Notes: generated by a model from the sequence alone, not told the origin. Positions 48,625 to 58,654 are shown, counted from the first letter of the stretch. The stretch: DNA of 64,000 nt from Polaromonas sp. P2-4 (GCA_024703855.1 CP087965.1:2658001-2722000); one strand, 5' to 3'. Program-made: numbers and translations.

Positions 48625-48662
48625 CAAAAAATCCCACACGTAAAAGTGCGGGCTTTTTTTTT
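48625..48662 (+). terminator. Terminator after array gene 2
   Basis: AAAAAATCCCACACG, TAAAAG, TGCGGGCTTTTTTTT. A close relative of the one after gene 3. Confidence 0.75.
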
Positions 48663-48894
48663 GCGCGGTGCCGGTTGTCGGTTCTATTGGCCGACTCTGG
48701 AGTGATGCCGCTGCCAAAGGCTCAGAGGTTGCGGGCTTACGTCAAGACACACACCGTAACGGGTGATACCGAAAAGAGCTGCGGATTGGGTATGGACGGC
48801 ATCGGGGCGCGACGCCATGATGAACTGCCTTGCGTACAAAGGTGGTTGCGGCACGGCGAGAAGGCAGTGCGGCCAACCGATCGCTTGTTTCTGT

Positions 48895-48934
48895 TTACCC
48901 GCCTCCACCAAGAGGTGTTATCAAAGGAGATGTC
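48895..48934 (+). promoter_or_regulatory. Leader of array gene 3 with conserved hairpin
   Basis: CCTCCACCAAGAGG keeps the CCTC/GAGG stem seen in the other leaders with a different loop, then AAAGGAGATGTC before the ATG. The upstream TGTGACGGAC block is not present; the sequence from 48720 to 48890 differs from the other units. Confidence 0.5.
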
Positions 48935-49388
48935 ATGCAAACCTACTTCATCCGTTTTCGCGCCTGCCGCTGGCGTACTGGTTGCCGCCATGCTGTGTGG
49001 TGCCCCTTCTTTTGCGCAGACGGGCGGCGCAAGCAATGTCATCCCCAACGCCGGTTCTAAACAAGACCCGGATGTGACCAAGCCAGCGGCTGTGAATACA
49101 ACCAAGGCAGAACGGCAGGCCGCGCGCCAAACGCAAAGCCGAGGTCACCGCAACGGGCGGTGCCAGCAACGTTATTCCCAACGCGGGCGCTAAACAAGAC
49201 CCGCAAGTGGACAAACCGTCGGCTGTTACGAAAGCAACCAAGGAAGAAAAGCTGGCCCGCGCGCCAAACGCAAAGCCGATATTGCAGCGGGCGGCTCTCC
49301 GAGCAATCCGAAAAATCCGCCCAGCAACCCGTTGGGCAGCGCCGTCACCAATGTGGAAACTTCTGCAATGCCAGCCTCCAAGAACTGA
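48935..49388 (+). CDS. Array protein 3: secreted protein with two SNAIPNAG-type repeats (frameshifts)
   Basis: 151 residues after three repairs: one extra base near 48953, two bases lost near 49123 and one base near 49258. The result is MQTYFIRF, APAAGVLVAAMLCGAPSFAQ, TGGASNVIPNAGSKQDPDV, a spacer, GASNVIPNAGAKQDPQVDKP and the common tail. The repaired length equals copies 1 and 4. Both breaks in (GC)n runs fall at the AARAKRKAE codons, which are unbroken in copy 4. Confidence 0.7.
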
Positions 49389-49451
49389 AGATGGACCGGT
49401 GTTTTGAAATCAGCGGGCGGGCTTCATGAAAGCGCTGGCTGTTTTTGAAGC

Positions 49452-49489
49452 AAAAAAATCCCACACGTAAAAGTGGGGATTTTTTTTTT
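49452..49489 (+). terminator. Terminator after array gene 3
   Basis: AAAAAAATCCCAC, ACGTAAAA, GTGGGGATTTTTTTTT. Confidence 0.8.
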
Positions 49490-49573
49490 GCGGTGCCGGT
49501 TGTTAAACAGAACGTAACGCACGATACCGAAAAGAACCGCGACAGGCGAATGTCCTACAGGCGCAGGTTGAGG

Positions 49574-49692
49574 TGGACTATGTGACTGACTTTTTCCGAA
49601 CTATTGTGGATGCTGCTCTGCAAAAGGCAGGGCGCTATCAACCAGCCTCTATCAATCCGCCTCAATCGTGAGGTTTTAACAAAGGAGATGTT
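49574..49692 (+). promoter_or_regulatory. Conserved leader of array gene 4
   Basis: GGACTATGTGACTGACTTTTT, CCGAACTATTGTGGATG, CTCTGCAAAAGGCAGGG, then CCTCAATCGTGAGG hairpin and AAAGGAG. Confidence 0.6.
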
Positions 49693-50148
49693 ATGCGTAC
49701 CTTTTGCACTCGTTTCGTTCCCACCGCTGCCGTGCTGGCTGTCGTTATGCTGTTTGGCGCCCCTTCTTTTGCGCAGACGGGCGGCGCCAGTAATGCCATT
49801 CCCAACGCGGGCTCTAAACAAGACCCGCCAGTTGACAAACCGCCTGTTGTGAAAGTAACCAAGGAAGAAAAACTGGCCGCCCGCGCCAAGCGCAAAGCCG
49901 AGGTCACTGCAGCGGGCGGTGCCAGCAATGCCATCCCCAACGCGGGCGCTAAACAGGACCCGCAGGTTGACAAACCGTCGGCTGTTATGAAAGCAACCAA
50001 GGAGGAAAAGCTGGCCGCACGCGCCAAACGCAACGCCGAGATTGCAGCGGGCGGCTCTTCGAGCAACCCGAAAAATCCGCCCAGCAACCCGACGGGTAAC
50101 CCCGCCATCAATGTGGAAACTTCTGCAACACCAACCACCAAGAACTGA
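49693..50148 (+). CDS. Array protein 4: secreted protein with two SNAIPNAG repeats
   Basis: 151 residues, intact. Signal peptide MRTFCTRFVPTAAVLAVVML, FGAPSFAQ; unit one GGASNAIPNAGSKQDPPVDK with spacer EEKLAARAKRKAEVTAA; unit two GGASNAIPNAGAKQDPQVDK with spacer EEKLAARAKRNAEIAAG; tail SNPTGNPAINVETSATP. It shows the cleanest two-unit repeat and is the best reference for the family. Confidence 0.8.
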   Translation: MRTFCTRFVPTAAVLAVVMLFGAPSFAQTGGASNAIPNAGSKQDPPVDKPPVVKVTKEEKLAARAKRKAEVTAAGGASNAIPNAGAKQDPQVDKPSAVMKATKEEKLAARAKRNAEIAAGGSSSNPKNPPSNPTGNPAINVETSATPTTKN

Positions 50149-50160
50149 TCGCTTTCAAGC

Positions 50161-50196
50161 AAAAAAGCCCGCACAGAAATGAGCGGGCTTTTTTTG
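50161..50196 (+). terminator. Terminator after array gene 4
   Basis: AAAAAAGCCCGC, ACAGAAAT, GAGCGGGCTTTTTTT. It also closes the array against the Spy-like remnant. Confidence 0.85.
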
Positions 50197-50208
50197 CGGT
50201 TGGCTGGA

Positions 50209-50468
50209 TCAGCCTGGCTGCTGCTGCCCGCCGCGTTCGCCGTGTCGACCGCCGTGCGGGCCGCGTTTTTTATGCTCGGCATCAAAGGTTTTTTGCTGCT
50301 CGGGGTTCAAGGCCGCGTAAAAGGTCTTGGTGGCATCGCCGCGCTTGTCCATGGCGGCAGTCAACTCGGCCGTGCGCGGGCCTCGCAAAGCGCGTATTTT
50401 GTCGATGCGTTCGGGCGGTTGCATGGCGGCGGTGTAGATGGCCTACGCTCCTTCCTGCGCCGGGTAAT
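50209..50468 (-). pseudogene. Truncated Spy/CpxP-like (LTXXQ) gene copy
   Basis: Reads PAQEGA, stop, AIYTAAMQPP, ERIDKIRALRGPRTAELTAA, MDKRGDATKTFYAALNPEQQ and a Gly/Arg/His-rich end. It is a copy of the gene at 61590-62150, lacking the 5' half, carrying a Trp-to-stop change (EGAW becomes EGA stop) and missing the PAHGARPTPEQRAEFDKL segment. Its 5' break lies about 30 bases from the sugar-acid cluster. Confidence 0.8.
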
Positions 50469-50495
50469 CGGGCAACCGATGCAGGGCTGTTGGCC

Positions 50496-51603
50496 TCAAA
50501 CCTTCATCAGCGTCTGGCCGGTAGAACCGTCGAAGAAATGCAGCGCATCCGGATTGAGCGTCACATTCAGACGGCCGCCTTGTGCAGGACGCACTGCATT
50601 CGGAAACCGGCCGATCAGGTCAAAACTGCCCAGGGCCATGTGCACCACGTTCTCGGCGCCCAGAGGTTCCACCAGCGTGACTTCGAGCGACATTGTCTTC
50701 CACAGCGGATGGCTGGCGTTCTCCGTCACCACCAGGTTTTCCGGGCGTACCCCCAACACCACGCTTGGCGAAGGTGCCTTGCTGCACAGCGCATCCTGGG
50801 CTGCCGTCAGCGGCAGTTCGCTGCCATCGGGCAGTGCCACAACACAGCTTCCATTTTTGCGAACCAGTGTGACATCCATGAGGTTCATCGGTGGGGAGCC
50901 GGTGAACTCGGCCACAAAGCGGTGCTGGGGCTGGTGGTAGATCTCATCCGGCGTGCCGGCCTGCACGATGCGGCCGGCCTGCAACACGACAATGCGATCG
51001 GCTAGCGTCATGGCTTCGACCTGATCGTGCGTGACGTAGACAACGGTGCCGCCTTCGCGTTGGTGCAGCTTCTTGATCTCGGCGCGCACCTGGTTGCGCA
51101 GAAGTGCGTCCAGATTCGACAACGGCTCGTCGAACAGAAACACCTTCGGCTTGCGCACCATCGCGCGTCCCATGGCGACACGCTGGCGCTGTCCGCCTGA
51201 CAGCGCCTTGGGCAGGCGGTCCAGCAGGTGCGTGATCTGCAGGGTTTCTGCGGCCTTGCCAACGCGCTGGTTGATTTCATCCTGCGGCGTCTTGCGAATG
51301 CGCAGGCCAAAGGCCATGTTCTCGAACACGGTCTTGTTGGGATACAACGCATAGTCCTGAAAGACCATGGCGATGTCTCGATCACGCGGTGGCAGGTCAT
51401 TGACCACCCGGTCGCCAATCGAAATTTCGCCGCCACTGATGTCTTCCAGCCCCGCAATCATGCGCATCAAGGTGCTCTTGCCTGCAACCCGACGGGCCGA
51501 CGAAGACCACAAATTCGCCGCTGTTAATTTCCAGGTCGACGCCGTGGATGATCGGGACGGTCCCGTAGTTTTTCTTGACCTGGCGCAGGCTCAGTTCAGA
51601 CAT
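50496..51603 (-). CDS. ABC transporter ATPase, UgpC/MalK-like (one frameshift)
   Basis: 368 residues after removing one base near 51484. Walker [22 protein letters not shown]-loop [20 protein letters not shown], signature [20 protein letters not shown], Walker [14 protein letters not shown], then the MalK-type regulatory TOBE domain ([12 protein letters not shown]). It energises import of the cluster's substrate through the two permeases below. It is the last gene of the minus-strand operon. Confidence 0.92.
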
Positions 51604-51633
51604 GATTGCTTTCCTTGGTAAGGCTGGCCATGT

Positions 51634-52660
51634 TCAGCGATTTGACAATGCAATGGTTTTGCCGGGGTTCGCGATGCCTTCCAGCATGGCTTCGAGCACC
51701 TGCATCGCCAGCACGCCATCGTCAATCGTAGGCAGGTCGGTGGCTTTGCCGTCGAGCGCTTCAAAGTAGGCGGCAAACAATGCGTTGTAGCCCTTGAAGT
51801 CTTCATTGGCCGCGGCGGTGAAATTGGGTTTCCACGACAGCGTGTCGACGCCGTCGATGAGGCTGGCGGCCGGGTCGTCGGCCTTGAACGGCGGGTTGCG
51901 GAAGTAGTTGACTTCAATCACGCCATCGACTTCAACGCGGCGCTGGTCACCCATGATCTGTATGCGTTCGACCGGCGTGCCGCGGGACTGCAGGGTGCCC
52001 ATCACCACAGTGCCGATGGCGCCGTTTTCAAACCCGAAATGCACATGCAGCACCTGTTTGCCGGGCGTGATTTCATTGCGGAACACGGTGACGCAGGTCA
52101 CAGGCGCCACGTAGTAGCGCACCAGGTCCATGTAGTGCACGCAATGGTGCAGATAAAAACCTGTGTAGTCGACGTTGCCGGTGAAGTAGGTGGGCGCGGT
52201 CATGTATTCGCCGAAGAAAGCGGAAACATTGCCGAACTCCGGCGACTTGACCACGTTGTAAGCCATGCGGTTGGCGGTGGAATAGCGCTTCATGAAACCG
52301 ACGCCGACTGTCTTTCCTGCCGAGGCGTGCCGCGGCCTGAATGGCTTGGGCATCTGCAGCGGTGGCACCGCAGGGTTTTTCCATGAACACGTTGATGCCG
52401 CGGTTGAGGGCGGCGATCGAGATATCGCGGTGCTGTACCGGCCCGGCGGCCATGCCGACCACGTCGATGTTGGGCAGGGCCAGCAGTTCCTTGTAGTCGG
52501 TGGTTACGTACTGGACGCCGTAGCGTTTGGCGATCGTTTTGGCGGCTGCGAGGTTGATATCGCAGACGCCCACCAGTTCGATGTCATGGCGGGAAAGCTG
52601 CGGCAGCAGCATTTGTTCGGCGTGGCGGCCACAGCCGACCCATACAACACGGCGCGTCAT
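51634..52660 (-). CDS. Gfo/Idh/MocA family oxidoreductase (one frameshift)
   Basis: 341 residues after removing one base near 52328. N-terminal Rossmann fold (VVWVGCGRHAEQMLLPQLSR), FMEKPCGAT (EKP motif), then VGFMKRYSTANRMAYNVVKS and the C-terminal domain with DYTGFYLHHCVHYMDLVRYY. Such enzymes oxidise or reduce sugars and polyols with NAD(P). It overlaps the isomerase gene (ATGA). It is likely to act on the imported sugar derivative. Confidence 0.9.
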
Positions 52661-53541
52661 ACACGGCCTCCATTCAATGTGATCAGGTTTTTGATGAATG
52701 AGCAGGCAGCGCCCAGCTCGGCTTGTTCGTCATGCGACGGGGCTTTCCATTGAGCGAACGGAATGCCGATGCGTTCGTCGGTGCGGCGGAAAGGCTCCAG
52801 CGAAATCGTGCCGGTGTAGCCAATGTCAGCCAGTGCCCGGATGATGGGCGTCCACTCGATATGGCCAGTGCCCAGATAACCGCGATGGTTCTCGTTGGCC
52901 TGGAAATGGAACAGATGTTCGCCGGCATCACGGATGGCACCGGGGATGTCATCGTCTTCCATGTTCATGTGGAAGGTGTCGAGCACCAGGCCCACGGCGG
53001 CATGGTCCACCATTTTCGCCAGCGCGATACCCTGGCGGGTGGTGTTGAGGATGTCGGTCTCAAAGCGGTTGAGGGGCTCGATGCCAAAACGCACATGGGC
53101 CGGGGCCGCTACGGCAGCACCTTTCTTCAGGCCGTCAACGGCCCAATCGACACGCTTGCGGCGCAGGCTTTCGTCCACCGGGTGCGGCGCACGGCCCGCA
53201 AAAACAAGCGGGTTGCCATACAAGGGACCTCCGACCATCGTGGCGCCAAGTTGGCTGGCCGCTTCCACGCAGTAGTGCAGGTAGTCCACGCCTGCCTGGC
53301 GCTTGCCGGCGTCGTCGGAGCAAAGGTTGCGGTCCAGGTTGACACGCGCTGCCAGCACGACGCCAAGGCCTGCGTCGGCCAGGGCCTTGCCGGCAACACC
53401 CAGGTCAATCTCGCCGGCTTCTGGCACCAGCATTTCGACGAAGTCGTAGCCTGCGGATTTCCAGCGGGCCAGTTGCGGCAGTTCCTTCGCGGTGAAGGGT
53501 CGTTGGTACTGCATCGAAATGATGCCTATCGGGTTGCTCAT
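52657..53541 (-). CDS. Sugar phosphate isomerase/epimerase (TIM barrel, tagatose-3-epimerase-like)
   Basis: Intact, 294 residues. Metal ligands Glu, Asp, His, Glu are seen at RFGIEPLNRFETD, GLVLDTFHMNMEDD, FHFQANENHRGYLG and TISLEPFRR, as in D-tagatose/D-psicose 3-epimerases and hydroxypyruvate isomerase-like proteins. It precedes and overlaps the Gfo/Idh gene, which suggests linked steps. The sugar substrate is unknown. Confidence 0.88.
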   Translation of the reverse strand: MSNPIGIISMQYQRPFTAKELPQLARWKSAGYDFVEMLVPEAGEIDLGVAGKALADAGLGVVLAARVNLDRNLCSDDAGKRQAGVDYLHYCVEAASQLGATMVGGPLYGNPLVFAGRAPHPVDESLRRKRVDWAVDGLKKGAAVAAPAHVRFGIEPLNRFETDILNTTRQGIALAKMVDHAAVGLVLDTFHMNMEDDDIPGAIRDAGEHLFHFQANENHRGYLGTGHIEWTPIIRALADIGYTGTISLEPFRRTDERIGIPFAQWKAPSHDEQAELGAACSFIKNLITLNGGRV

Positions 53542-53617
53542 CTTGCGGTTCCTTGAGGATGTGCCGGCAAGGCCGGCGGGAGTTGATTCGATTGAAAGTT
53601 GAAGGGAATAACAGCTG

Positions 53618-54455
53618 CTAACCCTTGACGGCGCCTTGCGTCATGCCGGAGATCAGGCGCTTCTGGATCAGCATGAACAGCAGCGTGACGGGCAAGGCAC
53701 CGACCACACCGCCGGCGGTCAGCAGGCCCCAGGCGATTTCGTACTCGCCGATCAGCGTCTGCACGGCAACGGTGAGCGTGCGCACCTCCTGGCCCGCCAG
53801 CACCGAGGCATAAAGGAATTCGTTCCACGAGGTGATGAAGATGTAGATGCCGGTGGCGATCACGCCGGGCAGTGTCAGTGGCAGGATCACGCGGAACATG
53901 GCGCCGATGGCGCTGCAGCCGTCGACCATGGCGGCTTCGTCCAGGCTGCGTGGAATGGCATTGAAGTAGCTGATCATCATCCAGGTGGCAAACGGAACCG
54001 AGAATGTGGAGTGGGCCAGGATGAGCGCCAGATGGGTGTCCAGCAGGTTCAGCTGACGCATGATGATGAACAGCGGAATGATCAACAGGATCAACGGAAA
54101 CATGTTGACCAGCAGAAACTTCATCATCAGCAGCCGGCGCCCCGGAAAGCGGAAGCGAGAAGGCATAGGCTGCTGTCAGGCTCAGCGACAGGCCCAGTGC
54201 GACGGTGCCGAGCGCCACTATCAGGCTGTGCCCGATGTTGGCCAGGAAGGACGTTTTCGTCAGCAGCCGGACATAGTTTTCGATGGTCCAGGCCTGCGGC
54301 AGCAGGGTGCGCTGCGGGCTGAAGAGTTCTGATTCCGGTTTGACGGAGGTCAGCAGCATCCACAGATAGGGGCCAAGTGCAAAGAGCACGATCACGGCCA
54401 TCGGCAGGTGCAGCGTGACCAGGCGGCGCAGCAGTTCTTTGTTGTGATGTCTCAT
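53618..54455 (-). CDS. Carbohydrate ABC transporter permease, MalG-type (one frameshift)
   Basis: 279 residues after restoring two bases near 54163 (TCGCTTCC for TCGCGCTTCC). Six helices; the EAA loop is EAAMVDGCSAIGAMFRVILP. Its start overlaps the stop of the partner permease (TAATG). It forms the inner-membrane channel with that partner. Confidence 0.9.
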
Positions 54456-55336
54456 TATTCAAGGTCCTTGCTCGCACGGCGCAGGTAGAGGACGATCAGG
54501 CCCAGCAACAGGATGGCGAAGCTGACTGCGAGCGCGGTGCCGTAACCCAGGTCCATGCTGGCGTAGGTCCGTTTGAAGGCGTAAAGCGGCAGCGTCTGCG
54601 ACGCATAGCCGGGGCCGCCGCCGGTCATTACATAAATCACATCAATCGAATTGGCGACCCAGATCAGGCGCAGCATCACGGCCGTAACCAGCACGCCCTT
54701 CAGGCCAGGCAGCGTGATGGTGCAAAATTTCTGCCAGGTCGTGGCACCGTCGATCGACGCGGCTTCATACAGGTTGGAGGGAATGGTCTGCAGGCCCGCC
54801 AAGATCATGATGGCGAAGAAGGGGAAGCCTTGCCAGATCAACGCGACCATGATGGAGTACAGCGCGGTGTCGGGGCTGGCCAGCCAGGGAATGGCCGCCT
54901 GCAGCAGACCGAGGCGCAACGCCAGGTCGTTGAGCACGCCGGCTTGCGGGTGGTAAATCCACGACCACATGAGGCCAATGATGACGCTGGGCAGCGCCCA
55001 CGGAATCAGGATCAGGCTGCGGGCCAGGCCACGCCAGCGAAACTGCTGGTTGAGCAGCAAGGCGGTGATCAGGCCGAGCAGCAGTTGCAGCGGAACCGTG
55101 ACGCCGATCCAGATGACGGTGCGCCCCAGGGATGACCAGGCAACGGGATCGTGCAGGATGGTCCAGTAGTTGTCCAGCCAGATGAAGGCCACATCACGCG
55201 GCTTCCACAGTATGTTGCGGTAGAAGCTGGTGATCACCGCCTGCAGCATGGGGTAGAACACCAGGATCAGCGTGGCGAGCACGGCGGGGGACAGCAGAGC
55301 GTAGGGCAGGATTTTGCCCTTGAAACGTCTAAGCAT
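54455..55336 (-). CDS. Carbohydrate ABC transporter permease, MalF-type
   Basis: Intact, 293 residues, six helices (ILPYALLSPAVLATLILVFY at the N-terminus) with the EAA loop YEAASIDGATTWQKFCTITLP read in two parts. It lies between the binding-protein gene and the other permease. Confidence 0.92.
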   Translation of the reverse strand: MLRRFKGKILPYALLSPAVLATLILVFYPMLQAVITSFYRNILWKPRDVAFIWLDNYWTILHDPVAWSSLGRTVIWIGVTVPLQLLLGLITALLLNQQFRWRGLARSLILIPWALPSVIIGLMWSWIYHPQAGVLNDLALRLGLLQAAIPWLASPDTALYSIMVALIWQGFPFFAIMILAGLQTIPSNLYEAASIDGATTWQKFCTITLPGLKGVLVTAVMLRLIWVANSIDVIYVMTGGGPGYASQTLPLYAFKRTYASMDLGYGTALAVSFAILLLGLIVLYLRRASKDLE

Positions 55337-55459
55337 CTCGGATTCTCGTGTTGGATTTGTCGTTGGAATGGAACTGCAGCGTCAGCGAGGTGTCGTGACG
55401 CCGCAGTCCTGTCGTGCAGCAGCGGGGTGGACTTTGTGTCCTGCCCCCTGCGCTCTGGA

Positions 55460-56696
55460 CTAGCGCGGTGCGAAGTGTTTCGCGGCGGTGTCCATCATTT
55501 GTGCCGACGTGATTTCGCCGGTCAGTGCACGCTGCATGTTCGTCGGCCAGACGGTGGAGACGAAGTCCGCTGTTTCCGGAACAGCCGGAAGCGGCTTGGC
55601 GAAAGGCAGCGAGTTGGCGGTGGCCGTGATGAAACGTGCCGGGGCCTGAACCTTGCTGGCGGCACTCTTGGTGACGGTCATCTGGCCGGTGGCCTGCACA
55701 AACCTGGCGTTGTTGTCGCTCTCGCTCAAAAACGCCATCCATTTCCACGCAGCGTCCTTGACTTTGGATGTCTTGAACAAGGCGGTCGATTCATCACCAA
55801 AATAGGTCCAGCGCTGGCCACCGCAAGCGGGCACCGGCACGGCGGAGGCCTTGTCACCCAGCGTGGCGACGAGGCTGTTGGCCGAACCGAGGTGGTGGAA
55901 CATCATGGCGGTCTGGCCTGACTTGAACGAGCTGATGATTTCGTTGAAACCATCATTGGGTGCGGACGGTGGCGACACCTTGTGTGTGCGGAACAGGTCG
56001 ATGTACCACTGATTGGCGGCCACCGCCTTGGGCTTGACCATGTCTGTGGCGTTCAGGTTGCCCTGCGACAGGACAAACGGGCCCCAGTTGTCCTGGCCGC
56101 CTTTACCGCCGCGCATGCCGAAGCCGTATTGCGGAACGCCGCCATTGGCTGACGCCGGCAGGGTGAGCTTTTGGCGGCGTCCAGAAATTGCTCGCAGGTC
56201 TCAGGGCGCGGCGAGCTTGGCTTTCTGCAAACAGGTCGGCGCGGTAGTAGAGATAGACCACCACGTACTGCAGCGGTAGGTAGTACTGCTTGCCGTTGGC
56301 CGCCTTGTTGATTTCAAACAGGTTGGGCGCGACGTCGGCTTTGCCGGACCAACTGTTGATCTGGCGATCGATCGACTCTAGGGCGTCCATTTCCACAAGC
56401 TGTGGTTGCTGCGCCAGTTTGACCATGGCGACATCGGGCGACTTGCCGCCAACGACCGAGGTAAAGAGCTTGTCGTAGTAACTGTTCCACGGCACGTTTT
56501 GGGCATTGATGGTGATGCCCTTGTTTTTTGCCTGGAAGTCGTTGACAAGCCCGTCCATGATTTTGGTCTGCTCGGGATTGTCGAAGTGGTACCAGAAGAC
56601 CACATTCTGGGGCGTCTGGGCATGCGCCAGCCCGCTACCGAGTGCCAGGGTGATGCCGCTGGTCAGAAGCAGGCGTCGTGTTGTGGGGAATCGCAT
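55460..56696 (-). CDS. Sugar-binding protein of the ABC importer (frameshifts)
   Basis: About 412 residues after repair. Signal peptide (RRLLLTSGITLALGSGLAHA), then QNVVFWYHFDNPEQTKIMDG and LVNDFQAKNKGITINAQNVP, the family 1 solute-binding pattern. Two indels (about 56170 and 56205) scramble the segment ETCEQFLDAAKKLTLPASAN; after it the protein is intact to AKHFAPR. It captures the sugar in the periplasm. Confidence 0.88.
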
Positions 56697-56725
56697 TACT
56701 TGTCTCCTTGGGTTTTAAATCCCCG

Positions 56726-58380
56726 CTACCGGGGTTGGTGGCGCGCACGCAGGAAGGCCGCCGCGTCGTTAAAGGCTTGCAGGGCCAGGGGGAGTTCCGA
56801 GCTCATTTGCATGAACCCGTGGATGACGCCTTCGTAGTTGTGGAACTCGAAAGGCGTATTGGTCAGCGCCAGCCGCTGAACCAGCGCGGTGGTGTCATCG
56901 TGCAGCGGGTCCAGGCCCGCTGCGTTGAGGAAAAGCGGCGGCAGGTCCGACAAGTCACCGCGCAAGGGCGAGACGCGGGTCTTCCGGATCGCGGCGACTG
57001 CCTGACAGGTACTGGTTGCGGTACCAGTCCATGCGTTCGCTCGTCAGGCCAAAACTGCCCGTGCCGCAGGAGCGATGCGACGGCGTGGTGTGGTTGGCCG
57101 CGTAAACGCCATAAAACAGCAAGCCCGCGTCAGGCAGGGCTTCGCCCAGATTGCGCAGATCAAACATCATGGCCAGCGCCAGGTTGGCGCCCGCCGAGTC
57201 GCCCGCCACATACCAGGGCGCCGTGTTGTCGGACTGCATGCGCAGCCAGCGCCAGGCCCAGGTGCAGTCGTTCAGCCCGGCGGGGAAGGGGGCGTCCGGG
57301 GCCAGGCCATAGTCAACGCCGATCACGGTGCATTGCGTCAGTTCGGCCAGCCGCGCCATGGCGCCCCGATGGGTTTCGTTGTTGCCGAATGTCCAGCCGC
57401 CGCCATGGACATGAAAAATGGTGCCACAGGCCGGGTTGTGGTTCTTGATGTGTTCGATGCGCAGGGCGCCTATGCCCTGGTGTCCCTGTGCATGGCGGCC
57501 TTGCTGTGCGGGTGCCGGAATGGTGAAACGCTCGATTCGGTAGTCGTCTTCAGCAATACGGTTCCATCGCGCATTGACATGGGCAAACTGCGCATGGGCC
57601 TGCTCGCGGCCCAGCGTGGTGATCACCGGCAGGTGAGCGTCTTCCTTTTGCAGGCGGTCAAAAATGGCTTGCTGCTCCGGTGCCATGCGCAGTGGCTCGC
57701 TGGTCGGGCCCGATGCACGGGCGTTGTCCATGCCCACCACACTCTGGATGTGGTGGCGCAGCACGCGCTCGACTAATGCCGCGTCCCGTGTTTGCAGCGC
57801 CTCGACGATGGCCCAGTGGCGCGACGCAGTCTCCTGCAAGGTGCGCGGGGCATTCACCAGGGAGATCTTGTTGCGGTGGTTGTAAAGCGAGCAGCGAATC
57901 AGCACCGGGACCAGCGCCGGCATATTGGCCACCTGGAACAGGGTGATGTGAAATTGCTGGTCCAGCTCGAACAGGCTGTACTCGTCGCCCAGTTCGGCGA
58001 CCCGTTCCATCTCCCGCACGATGCCCGACAGTTTCTCGATATGTTCCGCACGGATATTGGGCACGGAATACATCACTGCCTGGGATTCGAGCTGGGCCCT
58101 GCAGGTCCAGAAAAGCGCGGGCTTCGTTGGGGGAAATCGGCGAAACCACGCTGCCGCGGTAGCCCTGGCGCACGATCAGCCCTTCTTCCTGCAGCCGCAA
58201 CATGGCTTCACGCACGGTGCCCTGGCTGCAGCCCATAGTGCTGGCGACCTCCAGCTCCACGATCGGTTGCCCGTCCTTGATCGACGACAGGATGATCTGT
58301 TTGCGCAACCAGTTGTAAACCTCCTCGCCCTTGCGGGGTGCGGCACTGGGTGGCTGTTTGGGTGTGATGGCTTGATCCAT
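56726..58380 (-). CDS. GntR/FCD transcription regulator fused to an HSL-family alpha/beta hydrolase (two frameshifts)
   Basis: 551 residues after removing one G near 58104 and restoring two bases near 56975 (exactly 552 codons). Residues 1-75: GntR winged helix (EEVYNWLRKQIILSSIKDGQ; GCSQGTVREAMLRLQEEGLI). About 85-220: FadR-type FCD sensor domain (FHITLFQVANMPALVPVLIR). From about 225: hydrolase with HVHGGGWTFGN oxyanion motif, nucleophile VAGDSAGANLALAM, acid LDPLHDD and His VIHGFMQM. The FCD and hydrolase parts lie in one unbroken frame, so their fusion does not depend on the repairs. It heads the importer operon. Confidence 0.85.
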
Positions 58381-58393
58381 AATTTAATAATAT

Positions 58394-58408
58394 CAATATC
58401 GATAATTG
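58394..58408. promoter_or_regulatory. Candidate operator 1 of the GntR-hydrolase fusion
   Basis: CAATATCGATAATTG, a near-palindrome 14 bases upstream of the regulator start. Its core ATATCGATAAT is shared with operator 2. The position suits autorepression of the minus-strand operon. Confidence 0.55.
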
Positions 58409-58654
58409 AATGCAAGAAGAAATAACCTAGGGATTTCACCAGTGCGTGGCGTCATGATTGGGAAATTGATTGCGGCGGCGTGTTTTATTCTGAGAGGTGG
58501 ATTTTCATTAAAGTCATTGTTTTTAAACATATTTATTGAGTGTTAGTGGTTCAATTTAAGGTTTAAAAGGTGGTGGGTGATGGGGTTGGACGTGGTGGGG
58601 GTTGGCCTGGGCACGGTTTTCCTCTGGCTTGACGAAGGAGGTAAAGTTGCTATC

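Larger units (their letters stand above)
46941..50148 (+). repeat. Tandem direct-repeat array carrying four paralogous genes
   Basis: Units consist of an upstream block, a leader and one gene. The first two units are the most alike: GGATTGATTTTTACTGGCG, GCGATCGCCGTGCCGTG and CGTAACGCCCGCAACACAAAA occur before genes one and two, about 930 bases apart. Genes three and four follow at spacings of about 743 and 758. Sequence identity among the 3' halves is very high, notably between units two and three (48440-48650 and 49260-49480). Confidence 0.9.

Noticed and set aside
48302..49270. Phase variation by GC slippage in the array genes
   Set aside because: The same two-base losses occur in housekeeping genes such as gyrB and minC, so a technical cause is more likely than regulated switching.
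47262..50148. Possible CRISPR array because of the regular repeats
   Set aside because: The units are hundreds of bases long, coding, each with a signal peptide and terminator; there are no short spacers and no cas genes.
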